Shown: positions 1 to 9,960, counted from the first letter of the stretch. The stretch: DNA of 64,000 nt from Blasia pusilla (GCA_050084515.1 CM114274.1:23932001-23996000); one strand, 5' to 3'. The notes: a model not told the origin generated them from the sequence alone. Made by a program: numbers and translations.

Positions 1-1
1 C

Positions 2-325
2 ATGGTGAAGGAGAGAGTGGTGACATCCGCATTCATGGGGATACAACTACTACTTCGTGTTCACCGCCCACCTCACAGTCTCGTAGTAGTGGTGGTGGTA
101 GTAGTAGTGGGAGTTGTGGGGGGTACACGCGACCTCGATCAAGTCCTAGAGGGACATTTGTGCAGAGACCATTGCCTTCATTTGCTGCCCGCAGCAGAAG
201 GACGATCATGTTGGACATGTGGAGGTGATCATGTTAGGAAGTTTTGTCCCCAAGAGGATGGGAGACGGACTTTGGAGGATGGGCCTCGTCGGCCCCAACT
301 TAGTGTGATCATTATGGGAGGCTAG
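2..325 (+). pseudogene. gag fragment with CCHC zinc knuckle
   Basis: An open frame contains CWTCGGDHVRKFC at 209-247, a Cys-x2-Cys-x3-His-x4-Cys knuckle. This spacing (three residues before His) occurs in some plant gypsy gag proteins. Gag knuckles bind element RNA during particle assembly. The N-terminal part of the frame is low-complexity (a run of Val from a GTA/GTG repeat) and may not be true gag. The start lies outside the window. Confidence 0.6.
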
Positions 326-362
326 GTCATCCTCGAGAGCGTTGCTTTGATCTTCATCCGAG

Positions 363-632
363 TTGAGATCAGGCCGTGGCCGTGGTGGAGTAGCTCTGAG
401 AGGCCGAGGTGGTAGAGGTGGTAGGGGTGGTAGAGGTGGACCAGTGGTTGGAGAGCCTACGGTGGCTACCCCTACCACTACGACAGAGTCAGCTATGGCT
501 GCCAGGATTGAGCAGTTGGAGCAGAAGTTGGCTACTATGGTGGGGTATCCAAAGATAGATCGTGTTCGGGAGCAGGGGCTTCCACCTCTTATGGAGGGGA
601 TGATCTCTCTTATATGGCAAGTGCAAAGATGA
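363..632 (+). pseudogene. RGG-rich basic segment plus short coiled coil of the gypsy element
   Basis: The frame encodes arginine-glycine repeats (RGRGG type, residues about 3-26), then a Thr-rich linker and a short amphipathic helix (ARIEQLEQKLATMV). RGG segments commonly bind nucleic acid. It follows the knuckle and precedes the possible protease, so it may be the end of gag or a linker. Function is inferred from composition only. Confidence 0.4.
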
Positions 633-840
633 GGTTGAGGCATCGGTGCAATTATGAGAGGAGCCACTCGAGCGTCGAGCCACGTGGTGCTCTTGTGGAG
701 TTGGACCCACAGAGGGGTGAGGTGGGAGGCACGCTAGGCTTCCCGGTCATTCTTGTTGTCCGAGGTGCTTAGGACTCCATCCATGGTTCCATGCAGCCTA
801 TTGAGCCGACTGAGTGGGGGACGAGGCATCTACATCGCGT

Positions 841-954
841 GTAGTAGACATGGGTGCAAAGACATCCAATGCAAGATTGCGGATGGCAACCGGTGTTGGG
901 ATCCCCATTGTTTTCGCCCACGGAGTCGATGGCTTTAGGAGTTGACTTAGCTCT
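841..954 (+). pseudogene. possible retroviral-type aspartic protease remnant
   Basis: The frame from 841 reads VVDMGAKTSNARLRMA, which resembles the D-T/S-G-A active-site motif of retroelement proteases with Met in place of Thr. It lies between gag and pol, where the protease belongs. It ends at a stop at 952-954. The flap and C-terminal motif are not recognisable, so the call is tentative. Confidence 0.35.
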
Positions 955-1689
955 GTATTTGATTAGCGACCACGTTGTGTGAACGTGGGGGTGTATTCTT
1001 GCTACACGTGTTGAGGTGGATGAGGGTGTTGCGGTGGAGCGACCCTCTATGTCGGAGTAGCATTGAGTACGGTGCTACTTAAGGGCGAAGCGGCAAAGAT
1101 GGATGCATTACCCGGCCACCATTGATCGTGAGAGGCTTACACCTGGTGTATGTATGTTGGACAACCGGAGTGGGATCTTCCGATTGGTGAGTCCTATAGA
1201 CAGGTGTATAGACCAGATAGAGTCTTGTTAGACTCGGTGCCCAACCTTGATGTTGGGAAAGGCGGCATGTATTGGTTTGGGTATTCGGAGGTCGAGCTTG
1301 AGCCTTGCCCATTCCAGATTCAAACATCACTTGAGGAGCCAATGATAGGTCTCAATTCATGACACGGGAGAAGTTTTGTGTCTGATTGAGACCAGATCAT
1401 GCGATCGATAGCTCCCGGTTGGGAGTATCATGCGGTAGTCACATCACCGAGTCGTATGATGTACTAGTTGGAGGAGCGATTGTACCCGATGGGTTTTGGA
1501 TGGATTATCGGGTCGAGACAAGCGTCTTATAGACCAGGTTGGCAGTCCGGGATGGACGTATGAGCCAAGTTCTGTGAGATTTATTTCGGGGCTCGACCAG
1601 AGGGTCTTCCCCAAGAGTGTTAGCATCTGTGGGTGGTTTTAGTGGAGTAGTCACTTGGCCAGGAGACTTTTTGAGGGTAATGTTTCGCT

Positions 1690-2515
1690 ATGGATTCTCC
1701 TGCGCATGAGGAGGTAGAGGAGGTCCCTATTTTTGCAGCAAAGTGGCATCCTCATCGTTGGATGTGCCACTTTGGAGTTCAGGCGGTGCACTACGGAGAC
1801 TCTTCCTCACAAGGAAGAGGAGGCCCCTGACGGACTCCTACTCGGTCCGATTAGGTTATCCCTTTGGATACTACACCCATTGTATGGCAAAGTATCCGCC
1901 GGAGGGTATTTGTGTGTTAGATCTCTTTGGTGGGATTAGCACTTTGGTTTGGCTGCATGATGTTGCAGCGGTATTCTGTCTTGGAGATACGTGTATGTGG
2001 AGCGAGATGAGACGACCTAGAGAGTCTCATCTCGACATATTGGTCGATTGATGCGGAGATACCCTGAGTTGTTGCCGCCATCAGCTATTGGTGGGTACCA
2101 GCGTGCTTTACCATAACACATTGCATTGTTGGGGCGTCGCCTTCAAAGTGGATAGTATCTTGATCTTTGGGTGACTTTCTCAAGTGGTGAGGGTTATTGA
2201 TCGGTCACCCATGGCAGTGGTGAACCGTGTGGGCGACCTAGGATGGCACTACCCACATTTGTGAGTTTTCCTCGTCACATGCCTACAGGAAGGTGGTCCG
2301 GGGCTTGTATGGGATTCTCATGTGCGATAGTTGGTGGAGCCTAACGCGATGAGAGAGAGCGTGCAATGGGATTTGCTCTTGGTGTGTGGCGGTTGCTTCT
2401 ATTTTTGAGGCTTCACGACGTCATGTGTTGGGTCAGGCCATGGACCTGAATTGTTTGACTTGGATTTTGAGTCTTGGTATGGCCGAGCAACGTCGACTTC
2501 GGACTATGTCTATGG
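1690..2515 (+). pseudogene. C5 cytosine DNA methyltransferase domain captured by the gypsy element
   Basis: Fragments in several frames give a methyltransferase in the correct motif order. VLDLFGGIST at 1914-1943 is motif I (S-adenosylmethionine binding). RYVYVERDE at 1985-2011 fits motif II, followed in the same frame by RLMRRYPELLPPSAI. RPRM near 2235 fits the QxRxR-type motif VIII. DERERAMGF at 2348-2374 fits the conserved segment before the C-terminus, and LGQAMDLNCLTWI at 2428-2466 sits where motif X is expected. C5 methyltransferases transfer methyl groups to cytosine in DNA. Motif IV (the Pro-Cys catalytic loop) and motif VI (ENV) are not visible; only about 70 bases separate the DL before the expected loop from RPRM, so the catalytic block is probably deleted. 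There are at least three frameshifts and several stops. Subfamily (DNMT3/DRM, CMT or other) cannot be assigned by eye. Confidence 0.75.
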
Positions 2516-2727
2516 GTCTTCCACCCCTTGTAATGAGCTCGATGGCTACCGGGACGGTAGAGGCATCGGCTGGGGGCGAGGAGAGTAGTATTTTGCATCC
2601 TTGGAGTAGATGGGATGTAATGGCTGGGCATGTGGAGTTGGTTGCTCATGCTGGTGGAGGAGTTATTTGCTCAGATGATGGTGTAGCTAAGGGTGTATCA
2701 TCTTGTGAGGGGGTTGCGTAGCAGCCA

Positions 2728-3480
2728 ATGGCATCGTCCTCTCCCTCTAGTATGCCAGTGGAGGAGACTTGGGAGCCATTACTTGGGCCCAAGCTTACGG
2801 GAGGTGAGAAACGACGCTTGACACAGTTCCTACGTGCTTATAGGAGTTGTTTTGCCTTTAGCATGAAGGAGTTGGGTTCTCTGGTTGGACCCGGTATACG
2901 GATTGATTTGGCTAGTGATACGCCAATCTTCCGTCGTCCCTACCGATATAGTGATATGGAGAGGGACTTGATTCAGAGTAGGACGTTGGACCTTTTGGAG
3001 GCTGGATTAGTGGAGTTGCGCATGGAGAGTATGCATCGCCACTTTGTCATGCCTGCTAAAAGGATATGCATGGCAACTACGGATAGGCGGATGTGTGGAG
3101 ATTACCGTCCTATCAATCGGCAAACCAAGGCCGATAGGTATGCCATGCCATACACTGAGAGATCTTTTGATGTGGTGGGACAGCAAAGATTTTCAGTACT
3201 TTGGATCTTGGCAGGATACCATCAATTGCCGATTCGGGAGAGTGACAAGGCCAAGACAAAGACATTTTGGGGTGTCAACTCTCATGGCAAGGATTGTTTG
3301 TACCAGTGGAAATTCTTACCCTTTGGGTTGAAGAATGCACTGCCGAGTTTCAAAGAGTGATGGACAGGATCCTAAGCGGGGTTGGATTTTGTTGGTGTTA
3401 CATTGATGATATCTTGGTGTTGAAGAACATGGTGGAGGAGCATCGATACATTTTCAGATGGTGTTTGAGCGGTTGAAAGC
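2728..3480 (+). pseudogene. gypsy reverse transcriptase
   Basis: The frame 2728-3360 contains TPIFRRPYRYSDMERDLIQ, then MCGDYRPINR, a GYHQLPI block and YQWKFLPFGLKNA. A frame change follows, and YIDDILV at about 3400-3420 is the catalytic YxDD motif. This order is diagnostic of Ty3/gypsy polymerases, which copy the element RNA into DNA. Motif A, normally xTLDL, reads SVLWILAGYHQ here, so the first catalytic Asp is lost. At least one frameshift occurs at about 3350. Confidence 0.9.
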
Positions 3481-4200
3481 TCATGGTCTACGTTGCATCC
3501 AAGAAAGTGTAAGTTCTTCCATGAGGATGTTGAGTACTTGGGTCATGTGATCTATCCAGGTGGTTTGGGAGTTCAGCAAGCAAAGGTGGAGGCTATTGCA
3601 CTTATTCGCGTCCGGTAGATGTGAGTAGAGTTCGAGCATTCATGGGATTGGCGAACTACTATCGGAGGTATGTGAAGGGATTTAGTGCTATGGCAAAGCC
3701 TTTGAACCAATTGCTGAAATCAGATCAAGAGTGGCACTAGGGAGATGATCAGAGAGAGCTTTTGTGGATCTTAAGGCCAGATTGGTGGCGGCGCCTATCT
3801 TGAGGAGACTTATCGAGGGCGCCCATTTCAGTTACACACCGATTGGAGTAGGTTGGGACTTGGAGCGGTGTTGACACAACATGATGATGAGCACATGGAG
3901 TTTGTGGTGGCCTATGCAAGTCGTTCGAATAATGCAAATGGAGTCGCGCTATAGTTCATATGAGGGAGAGTGCTTGGCAAGAGTGTGGGTGTGGCACACT
4001 TTAGGTGTTACTTGTTTGGCACACAGTTTACCCTTGTTATTGATCATCGGCCGCTCAAGTGGTTGATGGAGTCGGACAAGCTTACAGGAAGCTTGCACGG
4101 TGGGCTCTTATCTTACAGAGTATGACTTCCGGGTGGTACATAGACCTGGAGTTGCCAACCTTGATCTTTGATGGGTTGAGTAGGAACCCATGTACTAGCC
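3481..4200 (+). pseudogene. gypsy RT connection and RNase H
   Basis: Pieces in shifting frames include a YLGHVIYPGGLGVQQAK block (about 3535-3590), FMGLANYYRRYVKGFS (about 3640-3685), HTDWSRLGLGAVLTQHDDE (about 3836-3895), then LVIDHRPLKWLMESDKL and DGLSRNP (4170-4190). These are the thumb/connection and RNase H of Ty3/gypsy Pol, which removes the RNA template. The Asp of HTDW and that of the IDHRPL block are retained. Several frameshifts are present. Confidence 0.85.
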
Positions 4201-4339
4201 AAGAGGATACAACAGGGCTAGATGGCATGGCGAGGTTGATGAGGAGATGGTGCCAGGTTGGCATGCATCCGCCTTTTATGTTGGTTAGGTGGACTCTAGT
4301 ATGGAGGACCACGTGATATCTTACTCTAGTCGAGGGTAG

Positions 4340-5300
4340 ATGGCACCTTCAAATCCTAAGGTTGGAGATGGTGGTACGGATCAGCGTGATATTCATGATG
4401 ATGTGTTGGTGTTGGAGTTCCTACGGACCAGTAGGGTGCCGGGCATAGTGAGTGCTAAGGAGCGAGACCGTGTTCTTCAACGTGCTAAGAGGTATCGATT
4501 GGAGGGAACACATATTCTCCGCGTGTGGGAGGATGGTAGAGTACGAGTAGTGCCACATTTGGCTCAGAGAGAGCGCATTGTGCGACATGCCCATGAGGAG
4601 TTGGGACATTTTGGGGTAAAGCGTACGTATAGCTTACTCCTTGGCCAGTATTGGTGGCGTGGCATGCATACTCAGGTGCAGCATTTGGTGTCATGTTGTA
4701 TGGTTTGTGACCGGGTGAGGGCATCATTTAATGCCCCTACACCACAATTACACCCCTTGCCTATTATGGGATTGGGTTACCGTTGGAGTGTGGACTTTGC
4801 GGGACCGTTACCGTTGGTGCATTTGCGACATCATCGATATGTGTTGGTGATGGTGGAGCACTTCTCCAAGTGGATTGAGTTGGTGGCATTACGGACAAGG
4901 CAAGTGAGGGAACATCGTATGCGTTTTTGGATAGAGTGCTTAGTCATTTTGGTGCACCAGGTGAAGTGTTGACCGACCGAGTCTGAGTTTGGGGTGAGTT
5001 TGGTCTTGTGTGACAAGGCGTTGATTGATCATCGGACCATGTCTCAAGATCATCCAGGCGGATGGTTTGGCTGGCGTGTGGTTGAGGCGGTGAAGAGGGC
5101 ATTGCGCAAGTATGGCCTCTTGAAGGGGCATCTTGGAGGCAGGATATTCAGTTGCCATGGTTAGCCATGGGGTATAGGTTCGATCGCCAAGCATCCTTGG
5201 CTTCCTTCTCACCTTATTTTTCTGTTATCGGCCGAGATCCAGATTTTCCAGAAACAATTGTCGGGAGTCTAGTGAGGTGGTGAACCTTGATGACCCGGAG
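4340..5300 (+). pseudogene. gypsy integrase
   Basis: The 4340-4972 frame holds the zinc-binding HHCC module (HAHEELGHFGVKRTY, then CCMVCDRV, about 4585-4720) and the start of the catalytic core (WSVDFAGPLP, then EHFSKWIE, about 4785-4880). The first catalytic Asp is in WSVDF. The rest of the core is shifted out of frame after about 4960. Integrase inserts the cDNA into the host genome. Confidence 0.85.
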
Positions 5301-5439
5301 AGATGTGGATGAGGTGTGTTCTCAGCGAGCGGAGCTCTTTCGGAGAGTTATGCCAAGCGACCTTTGAGAATCTTGCCATTGCTCAACACAGGGATACGTT
5401 GCGGTATGCAACCATTCAAGGTGGAGGTTATCGACCATC

Positions 5440-5679
5440 GATTGTAGGTTCCATGTGGGGACTATGTCTATTTGCAGCAGATTGCCCGACAACGTTGGAT
5501 GTGACGGCAGCCGCACTATTTTACGAGTGCGCGAGGTGTTAGCTCTCGGAGTTCTCATGTTGGAGGGTCGTGATGGAGTTGTTTGGAAGGACCATGTGCG
5601 TAATTGTGCGCCATGTCATCTTCCAAATGTGGATGGTCTTGTTGACCCAAGCTTAGCCATGATACGTGCTAGCTTGAGG
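5440..5679 (+). pseudogene. post-integrase linker region of the gypsy element
   Basis: Downstream of integrase a frame near 5450 reads VGDYVYLQQIA, which resembles the small beta-barrel that follows gypsy integrases. In the frame from about 5521, LRVREVLALGVLMLEGRDG is followed by NCAPCHLPNVDGLVDPSL, leading straight into the PHD finger. The NCAPCHLP segment links integrase tail and finger and may be a family signature. Function is unknown. Confidence 0.5.
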
Positions 5680-5816
5680 TGCATGTTGTGTGGGTCTGCC
5701 GGGTAACGCGCCCGTATGTTGGTGTGTGATCGGTGTTCTAGGGGTTGGCACATGATGTGTTTGACTCCACGTTTGGATGTCGTTCCCTCTTTGGAAGGTG
5801 GGTTTGTCCTCGATGT
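5680..5816 (+). pseudogene. PHD finger at the gypsy Pol C-terminus
   Basis: Starting at 5680 the sequence reads CMLCGSAG, a stop (5704-5706), then MLVCDRCSRGWHMMCLTP, and after one frame change WVCPRC at 5802-5816. That gives all eight zinc ligands of a Cys4-His-Cys3 PHD finger in the right order. The GWHM-CL core and the Trp before the last CPRC pair are typical. PHD fingers usually read histone H3 tails. In this position many gypsy elements carry a chromodomain, so an integration-targeting role is a reasonable inference. This copy has one stop and one frameshift. Confidence 0.8.
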
Positions 5817-5992
5817 ACTTAGGAGAGGTAGATGACTTGATCTTTGCATGATATGGATTACGGATGTGCGACTAACGATGGGGCAACCTAGCACCCGGCC
5901 TTCGATTCGGGCACCCAAGAAGGTGTATAGCATGTAGTAGATGTATAGGGCTACCGGGAGTTAGAGGACCTAACCGCTTGATTAGGGGGCGA

Positions 5993-6087
5993 GTTGTGGT
6001 ACACTTGCGTTTGTGGATACTCTCGTCTATGTTATGTACGTATGTGAGTATGGTATGTCGATGTATGTTGTATGACGATGTGGATTC
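5993..6087 (+). repeat. 95-bp direct repeat, copy 1 (gypsy 3' end)
   Basis: This segment recurs at 6465-6562 with about four differences, including a 3-base insertion. It begins GTTGTGGTACACTTGC and ends GACGATGTGGATTC. It lies just beyond the recognisable coding part of the gypsy element, so it may be LTR or 3' untranslated sequence. Confidence 0.85.
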
Positions 6088-6464
6088 ACGACACGACAAT
6101 TTGTCATGCCCATACGGATTATGTCGTAGAGTATAGTGTGCTAGTAGAGGACATTCCTTATTTAGGACCGTAGTGGCTTGGTAGAGATGCGGTTCCATAC
6201 ATAGGGTTGGGGGTTACTCAGTTGGGGGTGAGTTTCCCAGTAGGGCCCGCTCTTAGGTTGGAGGATATAAGGTGGAGTGCACTCAAAAGAATCGATTCTT
6301 TGAGTTGAGCCTATTGCGTTGGGAGTTAGCCTTGGTAGTGAGTAGAGCTCTTGGCTATGGTGTTTCCAAGCTTCGACCTAGATTCTCCCATCGTGGAGTG
6401 GGTTTGGCTCGATTGTATGTGATTGTAAACGTGTTTTATGACACTAGGTCTTTCACGCATTTCA

Positions 6465-6562
6465 GTTGTGGTACACTTGCATTTGTGGATACTCTCGTCT
6501 ATGTTATGTACGTATGTGAGTATGGTATGTTAGCGATGTATGTTGTATGACGATGTGGATTC
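6465..6562 (+). repeat. 95-bp direct repeat, copy 2 (gypsy 3' end)
   Basis: Second copy of the block at 5993-6087, starting 472 bases further on. The intervening sequence holds a TATA-like box (GATATAAGG near 6264). The pair could be a duplication inside one LTR or the ends of a short nested insertion. Confidence 0.85.
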
Positions 6563-6599
6563 GCACGACAGCTGCTCTGTTGTAAGCCGCTGCTCTGGA

Positions 6600-6970
6600 T
6601 TTTGCACTCCTGCTCGCTGACTCGCTCTTGCACCTTCGAGGCTCTGATTGGTGTCGCGCTCTTGCCTACTGAGCGCTCTTGGTCGTTGGGAACCTGTCAC
6701 TGCGTTCTTGCATGGTTAGGACGCTCTTGCCTGGTATTGTGCGCTCTTGCTCCTTGATGCGCTCTTCCTGCTATTATGTACTGTTTTTTAGTGCCCGTTT
6801 CCTTTGCTGCTGCGTTGAGAGCGATCGTTCCGAAACGTGTCTTTTCTTGCCAAACTTCGGCCGCCTTTCGTTCCTGCTGCAACTCATAGTTGTGTCTCTC
6901 ACTTTGACATGCTTCCGCTCTTGGAGTTCGAAAGTGCTATTCTCTAAACCTTATCAGCCGCGTTCATAGG
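6600..6970 (+). repeat. scattered GCTCTTG motif array
   Basis: The motif CGCTCTTG or a one-base variant occurs at least seven times between about 6620 and 6925, with irregular spacing of 15-40 bases apart from one longer gap. No coding frame explains it. It sits between the gypsy end and the hAT element and may be 5' untranslated or subterminal sequence of the hAT element, where short repeated motifs often bind transposase. Confidence 0.45.
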
Positions 6971-7305
6971 TCTCTTCTTTGCCTGCACTCCACGCTTTTG
7001 CTCTTGTTGCGGTTCCGTAGTTTGCATTTGCAAGATCTCTTTCGCCTTGTAACCACGCTGCTAGCAATCTTTGTGTCATCTTTGCAAAGCCCTAGTCATG
7101 CCGAATGTCCTCACCCAGATGTCTCCTTGATGATGAATTTGGTCGAGCTTGATTATGGCATCGATTGAGATCGATTGCTCTCTCTTGTTGTAGCTTTTCT
7201 TTGTACTACATCGAGATCCCTTGTTGCTCATAACTTGTGCATTGGGGCAAAGATAGGCTTCTTCTTGACTTCATTAGTTTAAGACATTTAGAGTCGTAGT
7301 TTCCT

Positions 7306-9686
7306 GTGCTTGACGATGTGAGTGGGTTCAAATTGTGGCATTCTACACCTCTTACTCGTAGCACTATTCATAATACCCTCACACACGGCCTCTGTGTACT
7401 CTCGACTCAAGACTTTCCCAGCTTTGCCCTACTTTGGATTGGGTTTGGTATGGCTAAACGCCAGAGAACCATGAATGAATTGCTCTCAAAGGAGGTTCCA
7501 AAGGAACAGCTTGATATCATAGCTTTGTCGGGATCATCTAATGAGAGGGAAGACCAGAGTACGTTAGGCAGCACTCCATCCATACCTGAAAAAAATCGTG
7601 TAGCTTGGAAGGATGTGTGGTATACAATGTATGATTGGATCAGCTTTGATAAAACAAGTGGGAGGATCCATTGTAATGTATGTAGAAAGGGTAAGGGAAA
7701 GAGTGTATTTGCTAGGGATGGTGCAATCAATTGTAAAGTTTCGGCATTCATAGATCATGCAAAATCGAACGAGCATGTAAAGCTTGCTTGGGCAGCCAAT
7801 GGAGGTAAGAAATCTATGGCAAAGGCCATCGCCACATCCAACCGAACCTGTGAGGTCGCACTCTTGACTTTATTCAAGTGTGCATATTTTCTTGCAAAGG
7901 AGGCCATGCCCTTCTCAAAATTCACGGGTCTCTGTAAATTGTTGCTTGCTGTGAATGCACCTATCACCAGGGACCTTTATCAAGATGAAAAGAGTTGTAG
8001 TGACATGTGTTTTTTCATTAGCCAAATTTTGATGAAGAGGACTCTAGCTAGAGTTCAATCATCTCCTTTCTTTGGGATTTTGATCGACGAATCTACAGAT
8101 ATTTCGGTGACAGGGCATTTAGTTGTGTTTGCAACATTCATAGAAGAGGATCAAGCTGAGTGTTGTTTTCTAGGGCTGATTCGTTGTGAATCTAAATGTT
8201 CTAATGCTATCACTAATACTTTGTTGGAGTTTATGAAAGATGGAGGGCTAGAGTATACCAAAATGGTTGGATTTGGTTCAGATGGGGCCTCTACAATGGT
8301 AGGTAGCCAAATTGGGGTAGCTTCTCAATTGAAGCAAAAGGTAAACCCGTTTCTACTCTCTGTACATTGTGTAGCGCACAGAACCAATCTTGCTGCTGTT
8401 AAAGCAGCAAGAGCACCTGATTGTAAAGTCATTTCAACAGAAATTGATTTTATTTTGAATGCCGTAGCAGGATATTTCAAAAGGTCATCAAAGAGGAAAG
8501 CTAACCTAGCATCACTTCAAGAGAAGTTGAATGACTCTCAACGAGTTATGAAGAGGTATCATAAAATAAGATGGTTGTCACGTTGGCAGGCTGTATGTAC
8601 ATTGTGTGATTCACTTGAGTGTGTATTGACATACTTTAGGGATATTTCCCCTTCAGAAGATGACGGCAATGCCTCAAATTTATACAACAAGTTAAGATCA
8701 TTCCAAATGATCTATCAGTTATATTTTTTAGCTGATATTCTTTCCAACCTTGCTAACTTGAGCAAGATTTTCCAATACAAGTTTGTTGATGTTAGTACTA
8801 TTGGCAGCATTGTTACTTCAGAGATTGCTTCTATTACCATGAATTTTGTGATGGAAAGTCGAGATTTGAATGCATCTTTATTTTCGGAAGAAACAGGTTA
8901 TCATATCCTACCTGATTTTGGTCCCCCCGATGGATATCTTAGACGTTTGCAATCAGAGATTAGGGGTAATAAGTTTCATAGCATAGAAATGTTGAGAGAC
9001 CGCACAGGCAAGGATTTGGAATCTGCTCTCTTATTTCAGAAGTCATATGCTGAAAGTGTTTGTTTAGCATTGCAAGAAAGATTCAGGGACAACAATCTTA
9101 TTGGTGCAATGAGGATTTTGAACCCATTGCACATGCCCTCTCGGCAAGTTGGGTTAAATAGTTGGGGATATAAGGACTTGGAAGATTTGTGTGCACATTT
9201 TGGATGTGAGTTACCATTGAGGGGACATCTCCAACCCTCTGTCATAAATTCTGCTCTTTGTGAAGCAAGAATTTGATCATTCAAGTTGATGGCTACAACC
9301 GAAAGTGGAAAGATCGTAATTTCCGAGACTTATGGGCAATGGTGAGTTGGAGCCCCACTTTACAATGTAAGTTTGCTAACTTGCTTGTTTTGGCTAATGT
9401 TGCAAGGGTTCAATGTGTTAGTTACGCCATATGTGAGAGGGCTTTTTCAATTCAGAATTTGATCAAGACTAAGACTCAGAATCGACTAGGTACTAAACAT
9501 CTAGATGTTGTATTAAGGATTGCTTTAGAAGGACCTACAAGTGACTATGACGACATGTTGTCTGAATCTGTCATATTATGGAAGACTTCTGCTAATTTTA
9601 GGTACTTGTATTCTAATCCTGATCGATACATGAACCCTCAAGCAGAAACAGAATGTGGTGCCCCATCGGTTGACTTGTTAGGTTGA
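7306..9686 (+). pseudogene. hAT-family transposase (DUF4371 type), frameshifted near the C-terminus
   Basis: A 656-residue frame (7306-9276) is followed by a second frame (9273-9686) with the C-terminal dimerisation region. A start at Met 49 (7450, MAKRQRTMNELL) fits the family better than 7306. A TTF/BED-like zinc finger has Cys123, Cys126, His151 and His157. The RNase H-like core shows ILIDESTD (first Asp about residue 261), GFGSDGASTMVG (second Asp about 326) and HCVAHRTNLA. The second frame has CERAFSIQNLIKTK, which carries the third acidic residue, and KHLDVVLRIALEGP, the hAT dimerisation signature. hAT transposases cut and paste their element. A net one-base shift near 9260-9280 separates the halves; otherwise the protein is almost free of damage. 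No terminal inverted repeats or 8-bp target duplication were identified. Confidence 0.85.
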
Positions 9687-9711
9687 TGTGAGTTTTTTTG
9701 TAGGACTTAGA

Positions 9712-9760
9712 GCCCTTCTATAACACTTGGAGCTTAGAAGCTCCAAATATTATAGAGGGC
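9712..9760. repeat. interrupted palindrome after the hAT coding region
   Basis: The 49-base segment folds on itself. The outer arms are GCCCTTCTATAA and TTATAGAGGGC; the inner arms are TTGGAGCTT and AAGCTCCAA around AG. It starts 26 bases after the transposase stop. It could be an element subterminal structure or a 3'-end processing hairpin. Confidence 0.7.
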
Positions 9761-9960
9761 ATGATCCTTGGCTCCCAAGCGGTGGGGAGGCTTGGCGAGT
9801 TCAACTCTGCCAAGGATATCTCAAGGTAGAGAGCATAACATTTCCTTCATGCAAATTTTGGAAGGGAGGTTTTGCTCCAAGGTAAACAGATACAAGGTAG
9901 ATGATGAGGTGAAGGTTAAAAGAAGAAAAAAATGTGAAAGTAGAAGAGAGAAAAGGTGAA

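Larger units (their letters stand above)
1..6570 (+). mobile_element. Ty3/gypsy LTR retrotransposon, 5'-truncated by window, with cytosine methyltransferase and PHD finger
   Basis: Domains in order on the plus strand are a gag CCHC knuckle, an RGG-rich stretch, a possible aspartic protease, a C5 cytosine methyltransferase, reverse transcriptase, RNase H, integrase (zinc-binding HHCC plus core) and a PHD finger. RT before RNase H before integrase is the Ty3/gypsy order. Frame changes and stops occur every few hundred bases, so this is a dead copy. The window begins inside the element and no 5' LTR is visible. The 3' boundary is uncertain; a repeated block of about 95 bp at 5993 and 6465 and a TATA-like box near 6264 suggest LTR sequence there. 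The extra methyltransferase between gag/protease and RT is not part of ordinary plant gypsy elements. Confidence 0.9.

Noticed and set aside
33-218. Minus-strand frame at the left edge
   Set aside because: It is antisense to the gag knuckle and low in complexity.
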